Positions 9,887 to 19,000 are shown, counted from the stretch's first letter. The stretch is 64,000 bases of DNA from JAIPDZ01 sp034522175 (GCA_034522175.1 JAXHLQ010000001.1:558001-622000); one strand, 5' to 3'. Notes: generated by a model from the sequence alone, not told the origin. Numbers and translations: made by a program.

Positions 9887-9931
9887 ACGACCTTTGGTGG
9901 TACGCTTAGAAGTATAATCAGGAGGTGAATT

Positions 9932-10213
9932 CTGGGAAAATTATCAAACATCATCCCTATCAGCGATCTGAGGCAGGATGCCGCCAACGTATTGAAACAG
10001 CTCAAGGATTCAAAAGAGCCCTTCATTATCACCCAGCGGGGCCGAGCCGCCGCCGTCATGCTCAGTGTCGAGACGTTCGGGCATTCTGAACAGGAACGGG
10101 AATTGTTGAACCTCCTGGCAAAGGGAGAAAAGGAATTTGCCGCCGGAGAAGGGTATGGCCTGGAAATGGTCCTTGCTGAAGCCGATTCACTTTTAAGCCG
10201 CGCGTCATCGTGA
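9932..10213 (+). CDS. Phd/YefM-type antitoxin, probable CTG start
   Basis: About 93 residues. The body ISDLRQDAANVLKQL, then PFIITQRGRAAAVMLS is the N-terminal DNA-binding part of Phd/YefM antitoxins; the acidic tail would bind the toxin. The conserved N-terminus (GKLSNIIPISDLRQ) continues upstream of any ATG or TTG. The best start is CTG at 9932, six bases after AGGAGG. A stop at 9926 excludes anything earlier. The stop overlaps the toxin start (GTG at 10210), the usual coupling. Such operons are normally autorepressed. Confidence 0.8.
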   Translation: MGKLSNIIPISDLRQDAANVLKQLKDSKEPFIITQRGRAAAVMLSVETFGHSEQERELLNLLAKGEKEFAAGEGYGLEMVLAEADSLLSRASS

Positions 10214-10425
10214 ACATTCGCTTCACCCATTCTGCCAGAAAACAGTTTCTCTCCGCATTAGTCTACACCCACCGGGATAAGCCCTCAGCGGCCACCCGGG
10301 TCCCGAATCGAGCTGAGACGGTTTTGCGAAGGATAAAGGATTTCCCGGAATCGGGAAGAATTATCCCTGAGTTCCCAGGGTTTCCGTACCGGGAGGTTAT
10401 TGTATCGCCGTATCGGTTTTTCTAA
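10210..10425 (+). pseudogene. ParE/RelE-type toxin, C-terminally truncated
   Basis: 71 residues beginning MNIRFTHSARKQFLSAL, with the family signature FPESGRIIPE followed by YREVIVSPYRFF. Intact ParE-like toxins are about 90-100 residues and continue after YRFF with the last strand that completes the fold. Here a TAA follows directly, and a GTATCCGTGTAATCTGTGG repeat begins within 25 bases. The toxin is likely inactive although its antitoxin frame is intact. The start is GTG, overlapping the antitoxin stop. Confidence 0.7.
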
Positions 10426-10432
10426 AGGAATC

Positions 10433-10464
10433 TTTTATCCATGGTATCCGTGTAATCTGTGGTC
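10433..10464. repeat. ATCCGTG-type dispersed repeat after truncated ParE
   Basis: ATCCATGGTATCCGTGTAATCTGTGGTC: three degenerate units of an 8-11 base motif (ATCCGTG/ATTCGTG). The same family appears at 9848, 11429, 11997 and 12795. Confidence 0.55.
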
Positions 10465-10497
10465 AAAAAAATAGATGTTACACAAGGGAGGATAAAG

Positions 10498-10974
10498 ATG
10501 CCATATTCGCTGTTCCATAGCCGTTTTCCGGAAATTGCAGAGAAAGAGACGCGGGTAGTCACAGTCAATGATCCAGCCGTTTACAATCTGCCGGCGGTGG
10601 AATATGCTTTTGTGGAGATGTTCTGCGATGAACCAGGTTGCGACTGCCGCCGTGTATTTTTCTCTGTCATAACATCGCATGAAAGCGACGTCAAAGCGGT
10701 TATTGCATGGGGGTGGGAGGACCGGGCTTTTTACCGAAAGTGGCTGGGCATAAATGACCCTGCTATGATCAAAGATTTAAAAGGTCCGGCCCTTAACCTG
10801 TCAAGCCCTCAGTCGGACCTGGCCCCCGCTCTATTAAAGTTGTTCCAAAACGTGCTGCTCCAGGACAGCGCCTATATCGAGAGAGTGAAGCAGCACTATG
10901 CCATGTTTCGCGCAACGGTAGATAAAGGCAGTATAAAAAAGAGGAAGCCGAAAAAGAAACGAAAAAAGAAATGA
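10498..10974 (+). CDS. conserved hypothetical protein with CDEPGCDCRR motif
   Basis: 158 residues from the ATG at 10498, preceded by GGGAGG with good spacing; an upstream in-frame GTG would lie in the repeat and is unlikely. The Cys cluster CDEPGCDCRR looks like a small metal-binding site, and an aromatic AWGWED segment follows. The C-terminus is a run of Lys/Arg (KKRKPKKKRKKK-like), possibly nucleic-acid contacting. I recognise the family as widespread in environmental bacteria but know no function for it. It has no obvious partner, and its neighbours are toxin-antitoxin remnants. Confidence 0.65.
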   Translation: MPYSLFHSRFPEIAEKETRVVTVNDPAVYNLPAVEYAFVEMFCDEPGCDCRRVFFSVITSHESDVKAVIAWGWEDRAFYRKWLGINDPAMIKDLKGPALNLSSPQSDLAPALLKLFQNVLLQDSAYIERVKQHYAMFRATVDKGSIKKRKPKKKRKKK

Positions 10975-11098
10975 AACCACCCCGGTTGAACACCCCCATG
11001 TACCATCTCCCGGAGCTACACGGCAGGCAAAAGGGAACCCGGTTCAACCCCAGTACGACAAGTGCCTACGGGGCAGGCAGGGGAGGCGGACAGCAGGA

Positions 11099-11419
11099 AT
11101 GAAAAACACGGATGCAAAAACGAAATTTGACTTCCCAAGGGTTTATGTCATTGCCGGTCCGAACGGGGCAGGGAAAACAACGTTTGCCACCGAATTTTTG
11201 CCGGATTTTGTCTACTGCCGTGAATTCCTGAACGCCGACCTGATTGCGGCAGGTCTGTCACCATTTGGTCCAGAGACACAGAATGTGAGAGCCGGTCGCT
11301 TGCTTTTGACCAGGATCCGAGAACTTATCAAAAACAAAGACAGCTTCGGTTTTGAAACGACCCTGTCGGAACGAGGATATGTGCGCCTCTTCAAGCGTCT
11401 TGAGGAATCCAGACCTTGA
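11099..11419 (+). pseudogene. zeta-toxin-like P-loop kinase, C-terminally truncated
   Basis: 106 residues with a perfect Walker A (VIAGPNGAGKTTFA, about residues 18-31) and the zeta-type FLNADLIAAGLSPF substrate region, then FGFETTLSERGY. Zeta toxins phosphorylate UDP-N-acetylglucosamine and poison cell-wall synthesis; intact ones are about 190-200 residues. The frame ends ten bases before a run of ATTCGTG repeats, so the C-terminal half is lost. No epsilon-type antitoxin is seen immediately upstream. Confidence 0.7.
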
Positions 11420-11428
11420 CCCATTATT

Positions 11429-11458
11429 TATTCGTGCTATTCGTGTAATTCGTGGTTT
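11429..11458. repeat. ATTCGTG-type dispersed repeat after truncated zeta toxin
   Basis: ATTCGTGCTATTCGTGTAATTCGTGG: three nearly exact units at 10-11 base spacing. It follows the broken zeta gene and runs directly into the Shine-Dalgarno sequence (AAAGGAG) of the next antitoxin gene. Confidence 0.65.
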
Positions 11459-11474
11459 GAAAGGAGAATGGAAA

Positions 11475-11654
11475 ATGGAAACATTGAGAGAAGAGGCTAT
11501 AAATGTAATTTCTAAAATGCCGGATTCAGCCAGCATTGATGATATCATGCATCGGCTCTATGTGATTGATAAGGTGCGAAAAGGTCGGCAGGCGATAAAG
11601 GAGGGAGATAGCATTCCGGTTCAAGATCTCGAGAAGGAAATTGAATCATGGTAG
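11475..11654 (+). CDS. putative antitoxin of a ParE/RelE pair
   Basis: 59 residues (METLREEAINVISKMPD and following), starting 8 bases after AAGGAG. The helical, acidic character, the segment DKVRKGRQAIKEGDSIPVQDL and the position directly before a ParE-like toxin (7-base overlap) identify it as the antitoxin. The fold is not certain from sequence alone; similar small antitoxins are often labelled RelB-like. Confidence 0.7.
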   Translation: METLREEAINVISKMPDSASIDDIMHRLYVIDKVRKGRQAIKEGDSIPVQDLEKEIESW

Positions 11655-11956
11655 AATGGTCTGGGCCTGCCAAGAGGGATCTCAAACAGATATACGACTA
11701 TATCGCTCAGGACTCCAAGTATTACGCGAAAAACGTTGTTCAGAACATCGTTGAAAAATCCAAGAACCTTGAGCCGTTCCCTAAAGCCGGCAGGATTGTC
11801 CCAGAGATAAACGAATCTAACATCAGAGAGATATTCGTTTATTCCTACCGGCTCATTTACGAAGTCAAATCTAACCGGGTGGAGATCCTCGCGATCATAC
11901 ACGGGAGACGAGATTTCTCTGACGGAAGTCTGGATAATCTTAGAAGCGAGTCGTAA
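11648..11956 (+). CDS. ParE/RelE-type toxin, full length
   Basis: 102 residues with the family pattern: MVEWSGPAKRDLKQIYDYIA at the start, PFPKAGRIVPE, then IREIFVYSYRLIYEV and ILAIIHGRRDF at the end. All strands of the fold are present, so unlike the ParE at 10210 this one looks intact. ParE-type members attack DNA gyrase and RelE-type members cut mRNA on the ribosome; sequence alone does not decide between them here, though the SYRLIYE signature is more ParE-like. It overlaps its antitoxin by 7 bases. Confidence 0.85.
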   Translation: MVEWSGPAKRDLKQIYDYIAQDSKYYAKNVVQNIVEKSKNLEPFPKAGRIVPEINESNIREIFVYSYRLIYEVKSNRVEILAIIHGRRDFSDGSLDNLRSES

Positions 11957-11996
11957 TTCGCAGTTGCATTAAGACCTGTATTCTCGATCAAGGCCG

Positions 11997-12034
11997 TTTT
12001 GATCCGTGGTTAAAGTGGTCTTCATTCGTGGTCG
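11997..12034. repeat. ATCCGTGG/ATTCGTGG dispersed repeat
   Basis: GATCCGTGGTTAAAGTGG followed by TCTTCATTCGTGGTCGAG. It lies immediately before the Shine-Dalgarno of the nucleotidyltransferase gene, the same arrangement as at 11429. Confidence 0.55.
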
Positions 12035-12048
12035 AGAAGGAGAATAAG

Positions 12049-12384
12049 ATGAATGACATACCGATTACTCAGCGAGAATCCGAGGCGCTGCAACTGATCA
12101 AGACCAAGATAATGGCGAATTTCTCTGTGGTGGATTTTGTGCTGTACGGCTCTGCTGCGAGAGGGGATGCGGACGAAGAATCAGACCTGGATCTGATGAT
12201 TATCCTTTCCGAACCGGTTTCCCGGTTCAAACGTCATGAAATCACGGACATTGTTTTTGATATCAATCTCGAATACGGCACCAATTTCAGCACGCTGGTC
12301 GTAGATAAAGAATCCTGGGAGACGGGCATGTTATCCGTTCTCCCGCTGAGAGATGAGATCATGAGGGATGGGATACGCCTATGA
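12049..12384 (+). CDS. MNT-domain nucleotidyltransferase (antitoxin of HEPN/MNT pair)
   Basis: 111 residues from the ATG at 12049, preceded by GAAGGAG. The nucleotidyltransferase signature GSAARGDADEESDLDLM (GSxARGxAxxxSDxDL) holds the two catalytic Asp residues. In HEPN/MNT modules such proteins neutralise the HEPN RNase, in studied cases by AMPylating it. The stop overlaps the start of the next gene by four bases (ATGA), so the pair is coupled. Confidence 0.85.
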   Translation: MNDIPITQRESEALQLIKTKIMANFSVVDFVLYGSAARGDADEESDLDLMIILSEPVSRFKRHEITDIVFDINLEYGTNFSTLVVDKESWETGMLSVLPLRDEIMRDGIRL

Positions 12385-12788
12385 ACAATCACGAGACCCG
12401 TTCTGCTGTCGTTGGCTACTGGTTCGAAAAGCCGGAAGAGAGCCTGAAGTCTGCCAAACGTGAATTCGAAGCCGGATCCGTATCATTTGCCATGAATCGG
12501 CTCTACTATGCTGCCTTTTATGCCGTATCGACCTTGCTGATGGCGCACAATCTCTCTTTCAAGAAACATTCCGGGGTTCGCGCCGCATTTCATCAGAAAT
12601 TCATCAAGCCGGGTCTTGTGGAGCGTAGATGGGGTCGGTTTTACGATCAACTCTTCGAAGATCGACAAGAAGGGGACTACGTGGTGTTCATCTCTTTTGA
12701 ACCTGCTTATGTAGAGTCCAAGATGAACGAATGTGCACAGTTCATTGAGTGTGTGCGTCCGCTAATTTTTGAGCAATTACAATGCTAA
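12381..12788 (+). CDS. HEPN-domain protein (toxin of HEPN/MNT pair)
   Basis: 135 residues, all-helical HEPN type: SLKSAKREFEAGSVSFAMNR, LYYAAFYAVSTLLMAH, then FEDRQEGDYV. The four-helix pattern with NRLYYAAFYA and DRQEGDY is typical of HEPN partners of minimal nucleotidyltransferases. I do not see a canonical R-x4-6-H RNase motif in the last helix, so activity should not be assumed. It is coupled to the MNT gene by a four-base overlap. Confidence 0.8.
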   Translation: MNNHETRSAVVGYWFEKPEESLKSAKREFEAGSVSFAMNRLYYAAFYAVSTLLMAHNLSFKKHSGVRAAFHQKFIKPGLVERRWGRFYDQLFEDRQEGDYVVFISFEPAYVESKMNECAQFIECVRPLIFEQLQC

Positions 12789-12794
12789 TCAATT

Positions 12795-12856
12795 TGCATC
12801 CGTGCCATCAGTGTGATCCGTGGTTAAAGCGCTTTTTATTCGTGTGATTCGTGGTT
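12795..12856. repeat. ATCCGTG/ATTCGTG repeat cluster
   Basis: The longest cluster in the window: GCATCCGTGCCATCAGTGTG, then ATCCGTGGTTAAAGCGC, then ATTCGTGTGATTCGTGGTTG. It ends 6 bases before the ATG of the PglZ fragment. Confidence 0.65.
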
Positions 12857-12862
12857 GAGGAT

Positions 12863-13087
12863 ATGGACAACACCAAAATTGAAAACGCCCTGACCCGCCT
12901 GTTCGATGAAGAAGGCCATCGAATCGTCTTCTGGAACGACCCGGACCGGGAATTTTATATTACCCTCACGTCCCTGAATCTGCCGGACGGTGTTCATATT
13001 CTCCGGCTGGATCAGATCCCCTTTTCGCCCGGCGGCTGGGTTATCGACAGGAGCAATCCCGGGCAGCCTTTGACCCGATTCCCATGA
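12863..13087 (+). pseudogene. N-terminal fragment of a second PglZ
   Basis: 74 residues beginning MDNTKIENALTRLF, then GHRIVFWNDPDREF, the characteristic N-terminus of type A PglZ proteins. Similarity fades after about residue 55 and the frame stops at 13087, where about 800 residues would be expected. It differs clearly from the complete PglZ at 2538, so it is a relic of another BREX-like locus, not a duplication of the local gene. Confidence 0.65.
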
Positions 13088-13869
13088 CACCGATCCACCC
13101 CATCCCTATGCTGGAGCAAACCTTTATTCACGTCTCCGGTATCGGTCCCAAAACTGAATCAGCAATCTGGGAGAAAGGCATTCATACATGGACGCAGTTC
13201 CTTGATCACCCGGGGCCTGTCCTCTCCGAGACCCGGGACCCTCTGGTTCGCCAGCATCTGAGGGATTCCCTGGATCATCGACACGACATCGGCTATTTCA
13301 GCGACCGGCTCCCTGCACGTGAGATGTGGCGGCTGTTCAGCGCCTTTCGGGACAGGGCCGTGTATCTCGACATTGAAACCTGTCCCGTATCTTATGAATC
13401 CCACGACATCACGGTGATCGGTCTGTATGACGGTGTTGAGGTCGAAACCTTTGTGAATGGCCGCAACTTAGATGACTTTGAAATGGCCATTGCCCGATAT
13501 GACCTGGTCATCACCTTCAACGGCACCACATTCGATCTACCGTTCATCCACCGCTCCTTCCCTTCCATCTCCCTCCCTCCGGCCCACATCGACCTGAGAT
13601 TTGTCCTCAGAAAGCTGGGGTACCGGGGGGGACTCAAGAAAATCGAACAGGATGTAGGCATCTGCCGGGACGCACCCCTCATGGGGATGAGCGGCTATGA
13701 GGCGGTCATGCTCTGGAAAGCCCATCAATGGGGGATCCCGGCGGCCCTCGATACCCTTGTCGCGTACAACACGGCGGATATCGTCAACCTGGAACCCCTC
13801 ATGAAAATGGCCGAACGGAAAATGAAACAGATGATTCTGGCCCAGCCATCCGCTGACCCGATCCGTTAA
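13084..13869 (+). CDS. RNase H-like (YprB-type) exonuclease domain protein
   Basis: 261 residues from 13084; a start at 13108 (MLEQTFIHVSGIGPKTE) is equally possible and fits the family better. An N-terminal helix-hairpin-helix-like segment (SGIGPKTESAIWEKGI) precedes an RNase H-fold exonuclease domain with YLDIETCP (metal-binding DxE), the central FNGTTFDLPFIHRSF and a late AYNTADIVNLEPL Asp motif. This is the RNase_H_2/YprB pattern: 3'-5' DNA or RNA trimming with two metal ions. It converges on the next gene, the two sharing TTAA at their stops. Substrate unknown. Confidence 0.8.
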   Translation: MTPIHPIPMLEQTFIHVSGIGPKTESAIWEKGIHTWTQFLDHPGPVLSETRDPLVRQHLRDSLDHRHDIGYFSDRLPAREMWRLFSAFRDRAVYLDIETCPVSYESHDITVIGLYDGVEVETFVNGRNLDDFEMAIARYDLVITFNGTTFDLPFIHRSFPSISLPPAHIDLRFVLRKLGYRGGLKKIEQDVGICRDAPLMGMSGYEAVMLWKAHQWGIPAALDTLVAYNTADIVNLEPLMKMAERKMKQMILAQPSADPIR

Positions 13870-14156
13870 TGGAATTTCTGCTCCGGGGGGCCCGTCGATG
13901 CAACCGCCCCGAACTTCTCTTCATATTTGCCAAGGTTCTCTCTGAACGCCTCGACAATCCGCTTCATGTGTCCGGGGCTTACGATGATCCTGGATACCAG
14001 GTGAATCCCATTGGGCGAATTAAACAACCATTCAATAATGAATTCCTCCGCGGTATGGGTCACCATCACATTGTTGCTGTATCGACCGCGGGACATGTCA
14101 TCCCCGGTGTTGATCTGCATCTGCTGGCCCTGTGGACCTCTCGATTCTTTTGACAT
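13866..14156 (-). CDS. DUF3467 protein
   Basis: 96 residues, read leftward from 14156 after a strong AAGGAG. The middle HTAEEFIIEWLFNSPNGIHL and RIIVSPGHMKRIVEAFRENL are the DUF3467 signature. Function unknown; it is common in Desulfobacterota and other anaerobes. Its stop overlaps the stop of the convergent exonuclease gene by two bases, so no terminator can lie between them. Confidence 0.85.
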   Translation of the reverse strand: MSKESRGPQGQQMQINTGDDMSRGRYSNNVMVTHTAEEFIIEWLFNSPNGIHLVSRIIVSPGHMKRIVEAFRENLGKYEEKFGAVASTGPPEQKFH

Positions 14157-14600
14157 AACTCTACTCCTTCCTGCTTTGTATGAGCATCAGTCTCCCCTGC
14201 TTTGACTTCCAGTGTCAAGGCATTCCCTCCGCCGCTCTTCTTCGCCGTAACCATCCTAATCAATGGATTCAGATGAGTGTAGCATTTTCCATCATGCCAT
14301 AAGTTACTAAATTCATTATATTTTAATTAAAAGTGAGGGAACATCACAGGTGTTGATGTAGCTTTTATTTACAATTTTTATATAAACCCCCGTGTCTTCT
14401 TGGGAATCCGGCTGCGACAGACAAAGCCTATTTATCAATGATATCAGCAAGTAAGCTAATGGCCTCTCGGATCCAAGACGTCTTCGGCATCAAGATTGCA
14501 GAGGCATTACGAACACAAGGCCGCAACCGACCCGTATCCGGGGGTCCCGGGATCAAGGGACTTTCAACGGGCCATCATTCTGATGCAAGGAGGAATAAAA
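14157..14600. other. intergenic region before the Hdr cluster
   Basis: 444 bases without a convincing gene. It must hold the leftward promoter for the DUF3467 gene and the rightward promoter for the Hdr cluster. A strongly AT-rich stretch at 14280-14395 includes TTGATG (14353) and TATATAA (14379), a possible but poorly spaced sigma-70 promoter. I see no clear -24/-12 element. The last bases (GCAAGGAGGAATAAAA) are the ribosome binding site of the next gene. Confidence 0.4.
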
Positions 14601-15962
14601 ATGAAAAAGCAACGCATCGCAAGAGACAGGGGAGGAAACGAAACACTGCCGGGATTTCGCGTGCTTCAGAATGAGTGCGTTTGGATGCGGGCAGGCGTGG
14701 TGAATTTCAAGATCTGTGACCGGGAATATGATTGTTTTCAGTGTGATTTTGACAGAGGCTTGCGAAAGGCACTGGACGCCCAGCGGCCGGCCACGGGAAA
14801 GACCACGGAAAAGAGCTGGGCCGCCGAAATGCGAAGCCGATATCCGGGTGTGGAGAAACCCTGCCGGTACCTGTTGACCGGACAGATTGATCCGCCGGGG
14901 AAATGCGACAGGGATTACGACTGCGACGGATGTCCCATTCACATGGCGCTGGAATACCATCTCGTGTCCCGATCCGTGGAGGCGGAACGATATGCTCGGG
15001 ACCTGCATCTCGAGGGGATGAAGCACGGCGCCTCAGCGGGACAATCCGAGCCGGTTTCCGCTTCACCCAGACCACTCAACAGCGAGTGTATCTGGATGAA
15101 GGCGGGGATTATCAATTTCAAGCTCTGCAGCGATGAATACGATTGTTATCACTGCGCCTTTGATCAGAGTATGCGACAGGTGATGGGAGAGGCACCGGGA
15201 CTGGGAAAGAGCCGGAGCCGGCAGTGGCACACCTTTCTAAACGAACACTACATGACCCAAACGGTTCCCTGCATTCACCGGCTCAGCGGAGATATGGAGG
15301 CCCCGGCGGCATGTGAAAAGGAACAGCAGTGCTACAGTTGTGCCTATCACCAGAAGTGGATGGCGGCCAAAGAAGACCGGGCGTCAAACACACCCCCTGC
15401 CATCCATGAATACCATTACACCGCCGGGTTCAAACTGGTTAGGGACTACTACTATCACTTTGGCCATACATGGGTGCACATCGAAGATGACGGATTCGTC
15501 CGCGTGGGAATGGATGATTTTGCCTCAAGGATCTTCGGCGAGGCCAGGGCCCTGCAGCTCCCTCCCAAAGGGGTGCGCCTCACCCAGGGTAAAACGGGCT
15601 GGGCCTTTTTGCGAAACGGTCACAAAGCGGCGATTCAATCCCCCATCAGCGGAAAGGTCGTCTCCCTGAACACCCACGCCCTGGAGGATCCGAGGATATG
15701 CCACGAAGATCCCTATGCCGGCGGCTGGGTCATGCGGGTGGACCCCTCGTCGCTCAAACTGGATCTCCAGGCCCTCTACTACGGGGAGGAATGCTCTCAG
15801 TGGATGGAAACGGAAAACCAACGCCTGTACGAACTGCTGGGACCCGAGTATGAACAGCTGGCATCCACGGGGGCCCAGCCGGTGGACGATCTTTTTGGGA
15901 GTATTCCGGACCTCGATTGGAAAACCCTGACACAGACCCTTCTTCGCACCAAGAATATTTGA
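14601..15962 (+). CDS. GcvH-like protein with duplicated Cys-rich modules
   Basis: 453 residues, starting after AAGGAGGAA. The first 270 residues hold two copies of a Cys module: ECVWMRAGVVNFKICDREYD then CFQC near residue 24, and ECIWMKAGIINFKLCSDEYD then CYHC near residue 163. Each is followed by a second pair (CDRDYDCDGC; CEKEQQCYSC). The last 180 residues are GcvH-like (YHFGHTWV, VGMDDFASRIFG, SPISGKVVSLN, EDPYAGGWVMRV). Ungapped against glycine-cleavage H protein, the lipoyl-lysine position is Gly; the nearest Lys (GHK) is two residues later, so lipoylation is doubtful. No P, T or L proteins are nearby. Position before hdrA, which carries a similar C-terminal domain, suggests a redox-partner role rather than glycine cleavage. 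Confidence 0.8.
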   Translation: MKKQRIARDRGGNETLPGFRVLQNECVWMRAGVVNFKICDREYDCFQCDFDRGLRKALDAQRPATGKTTEKSWAAEMRSRYPGVEKPCRYLLTGQIDPPGKCDRDYDCDGCPIHMALEYHLVSRSVEAERYARDLHLEGMKHGASAGQSEPVSASPRPLNSECIWMKAGIINFKLCSDEYDCYHCAFDQSMRQVMGEAPGLGKSRSRQWHTFLNEHYMTQTVPCIHRLSGDMEAPAACEKEQQCYSCAYHQKWMAAKEDRASNTPPAIHEYHYTAGFKLVRDYYYHFGHTWVHIEDDGFVRVGMDDFASRIFGEARALQLPPKGVRLTQGKTGWAFLRNGHKAAIQSPISGKVVSLNTHALEDPRICHEDPYAGGWVMRVDPSSLKLDLQALYYGEECSQWMETENQRLYELLGPEYEQLASTGAQPVDDLFGSIPDLDWKTLTQTLLRTKNI

Positions 15963-16050
15963 CGTCTTCGATTGCAACTTCCATGACGGAATCGAAGCTG
16001 TTTTTGCTGAAGCCAAGCGACATGATTCATTAGACACCAAGGAGAACCCC

Positions 16051-19000
16051 ATGACTGTCAAGACATCAGGATCCGTAATGGTAGTGGGCGGCGGTATCGC
16101 CGGCATCCAGGCATCCCTTGACCTTGCTGAGGCCGGATATCACGTCCACCTCGTGGAGAAGAGTGCCGCCATCGGCGGGATAATGAGTGCATTGGATAAG
16201 ACCTTTCCGACCAATGACTGTGCCATGTGAATTCTCTCACCGAAACTGGTCGAGGTCGGCCGGCATCTCAACATTACGTTACACACCCTGACGGAACTCA
16301 AAGGTCTCGAAGGGGAGGCCGGGCATTTCACGGCCACCCTTCGTCAGGCGCCACGTTACGTGGATATGGACCGGTGTATCGCCTGCGGCGAATGTGCAAG
16401 CAAATGCCCCCGGAAGGTCCCGGATATATTCAATGAGGGCCTTAACACGCGAAAGGCAGCCTACATTCAATATGCGCAGGCCGTCCCCTTGAAGTACGCC
16501 ATCGACGCGGACAACTGTATCTATTTTGAAAAAGGAAAATGCCGTGCGTGTGAAAAATTCTGTCCTTCCCAGGCCATCGATTTCGATCAGCAGGAAACCA
16601 CCTTCGACATTGACATCGGCTCGGTCATTCTCGCTGCCGGTCTGAAGTCCGCTCAGGCCAGGATTCCCGAACTCTACGGATACGGGTCATGCAGCAATGT
16701 GATCACCGCCATGCAGTTTGAGCGTATCCTCAGTGCCACCGGACCTTACGAGGGCCACATTGTCCGTCCCTCGGATGGAAAACCCCCGGAGCGGATCGCG
16801 TGGCTGCAATGCGTGGGCAGCCGAAATTCGGATGAGGCATCAAACGGCTACTGCTCTGGCGTCTGCTGCATGTACAGCATCAAGGAAGCTGTTATCGCGA
16901 GAGAGCACATGGGCCCGAACCTGGATGCATCCATTTTTTACATGGACATGCGAACCCATGGAAAGGATTTTGAAAGATACCTGAATCGGGCCAGGGATGA
17001 GGCCGGCATACGGTTTATTCGATCGCGCATTCATTCCGTGGAAGCGGTATCCGGATCCACCGACGCGGTCAAGATCGTGTATGCCGACGAAGCGGGAAGG
17101 CTTCAGGAAGACCAGTTTGATCTCGTGGTCCTTTCCACCGGCCTCGAGGTCCCGGAGCAGGCAAAACAAATGGCGGAACATGCGGGGGTGGCCCTGGATG
17201 CGGACGGGTTCGTCAAAACCGCTGGTCTGAGACCGGTGGAAACATCGAGACCCGGGGTCTTTGTGTGCGGCGGTCTGGCCGGGCCTGCAGATATCCCCCA
17301 ATCGGTCACGGCGGCCTCGGCGGCGGCATCCGTATCTGCGGCCCTTCTGAACCAAGCTAGGCACACCTGCACGAAAGAAAAGGTGTACCCGCCCGAAAAG
17401 GCCGTGGCGTCCGAGGAACCCAGGATCGGGGTGTTCGTCTGCCATTGCGGCATTAACATCGGCAGCGTGGTCAAGGTCGATGAGGTCAGAGATTATGCCC
17501 GAACCCTTCCCAACGTGGTCTATGCCGGCGACAATCTCTTTACCTGCAGCCAGGACACGCAGCAGATCATCAAGGATACCATTGACGAACACCGGCTGAA
17601 CCGGGTGGTGGTGGCGGCCTGTACGCCCCGGACCCATGAGCCCCTTTTCCAGGAGACCATCCGGGAGGCCGGCCTGAACCCTTATCTCCTGGAATTTGCC
17701 AACATCCGGGATCAGGATGCCTGGGTCCATCGGGAGGAACCCGATGAGGCCACCATCAAGGCCAAAGATCTAATACGGATGGCGGTCTCCAAGGTCGCCC
17801 TATCCGAACGGGTATCCCCGGTGAGCTTGGATGTGGAGCCTACAGCACTTATCGTGGGGGGCGGTGTCGCCGGAATGGTTGCGGCACAGAATCTGTCGGA
17901 TCAAGGATTTAGAAGCGTCGTCGTGGAGCAAAAACCCCAACTGGGCGGGCACGCCGCCCATATTCGGCAGACCTGGAAGGAGGAAGATGTCCCGTCTTAT
18001 CTTGAGGCGTTGCGGCGTCAGGTGTCGGAAAATCCCCGCATTCAGGTCCTCACCGACGCAACCATTCACTCAGTCAGCGGGTTTGTGGGCAATTTCAAGA
18101 CGTCCGTACAGGTCGGAGATGAATCCGTTGAATTGACGCACGGGGCCGCCATTCTGGCCCCCGGGGCCGATTATCTGAAGCCCCAGGAACTGGGGCATCC
18201 CCAATCCAGCCGCATCACCTGCTGGCATGAACTCCAGGATCAGATTGCCGATGATCCGGACATGCTCCAAGATAAGGCCTCGGTTGCCTTTATCCTGTGC
18301 GCCGGCTCAAGAATACCGGACCGGCCCTACTGCTCCAGGGTCTGCTGTACCGCTGCCGTGCAGCAGGCGGTGATGTTGAAACGGAAACGGCCCGATCTCA
18401 ATGTGTACGTCCTCTACCGTGATCTCAGGACCTACGGTCAGCGGGAGCACCTGTACCGGGAGGCCCGCGAGCGGGGCGTTTTGTTCTTCCGTTACACCGC
18501 GGATGCGCCCCCGGTGATTGAGGCGCCCCCGCAGGGTGCGGACGGTCCCCTCAGGATCACCGTAACGGACCATGTCCTCGGGGTTCCGGTTCAGCTTGCT
18601 GTAGATCGGGTCAATCTGTTCACGGCCATTGTGACGAGGGGACACGAAGCACTGGCTCGCCTGTTCAAGGTTCCCCTCAACGAAGACGGTTTTTTCGTGG
18701 AGGCGCACATGAAACTGCGCCCGGTGGATTTTTCAACGGAAGGCGTGTTCACCTGCGGCATGGCCCATTACCCCAAACCCTTAGATGAGGCCATCCTCCA
18801 GGCGGAGGCCGCCGCTGCACGGGCCGGTAATATTCTCGCAAGACCGCATATTGAGGTGCAGCCGCTGGTGTCGGAAGTCAACCCGGATCAGTGTATCGGA
18901 TGCGGCCTGTGTGAGGCCTCCTGCCCATTCGGCGCCATCCGACTCGTCTCGGTGGAAAACGGCGGCCAGCGGGCGGAAAACATTCCCGCGCTCTGTAAAG

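Noticed and set aside
14601..15962. Glycine cleavage H protein.
   Set aside because: The lipoyl-lysine position is not Lys in an ungapped alignment, two thirds of the protein is a Cys-rich module absent from GcvH, and no other glycine-cleavage genes are nearby.
16840..17730. A long leftward open frame (296 codons) inside hdrA, and similar long antisense frames in pglZ (2793-3980) and the TorD fusion (54536-55963).
   Set aside because: They lie wholly opposite strongly coding, GC-rich genes, have no recognisable domains and are expected shadows of codon bias.
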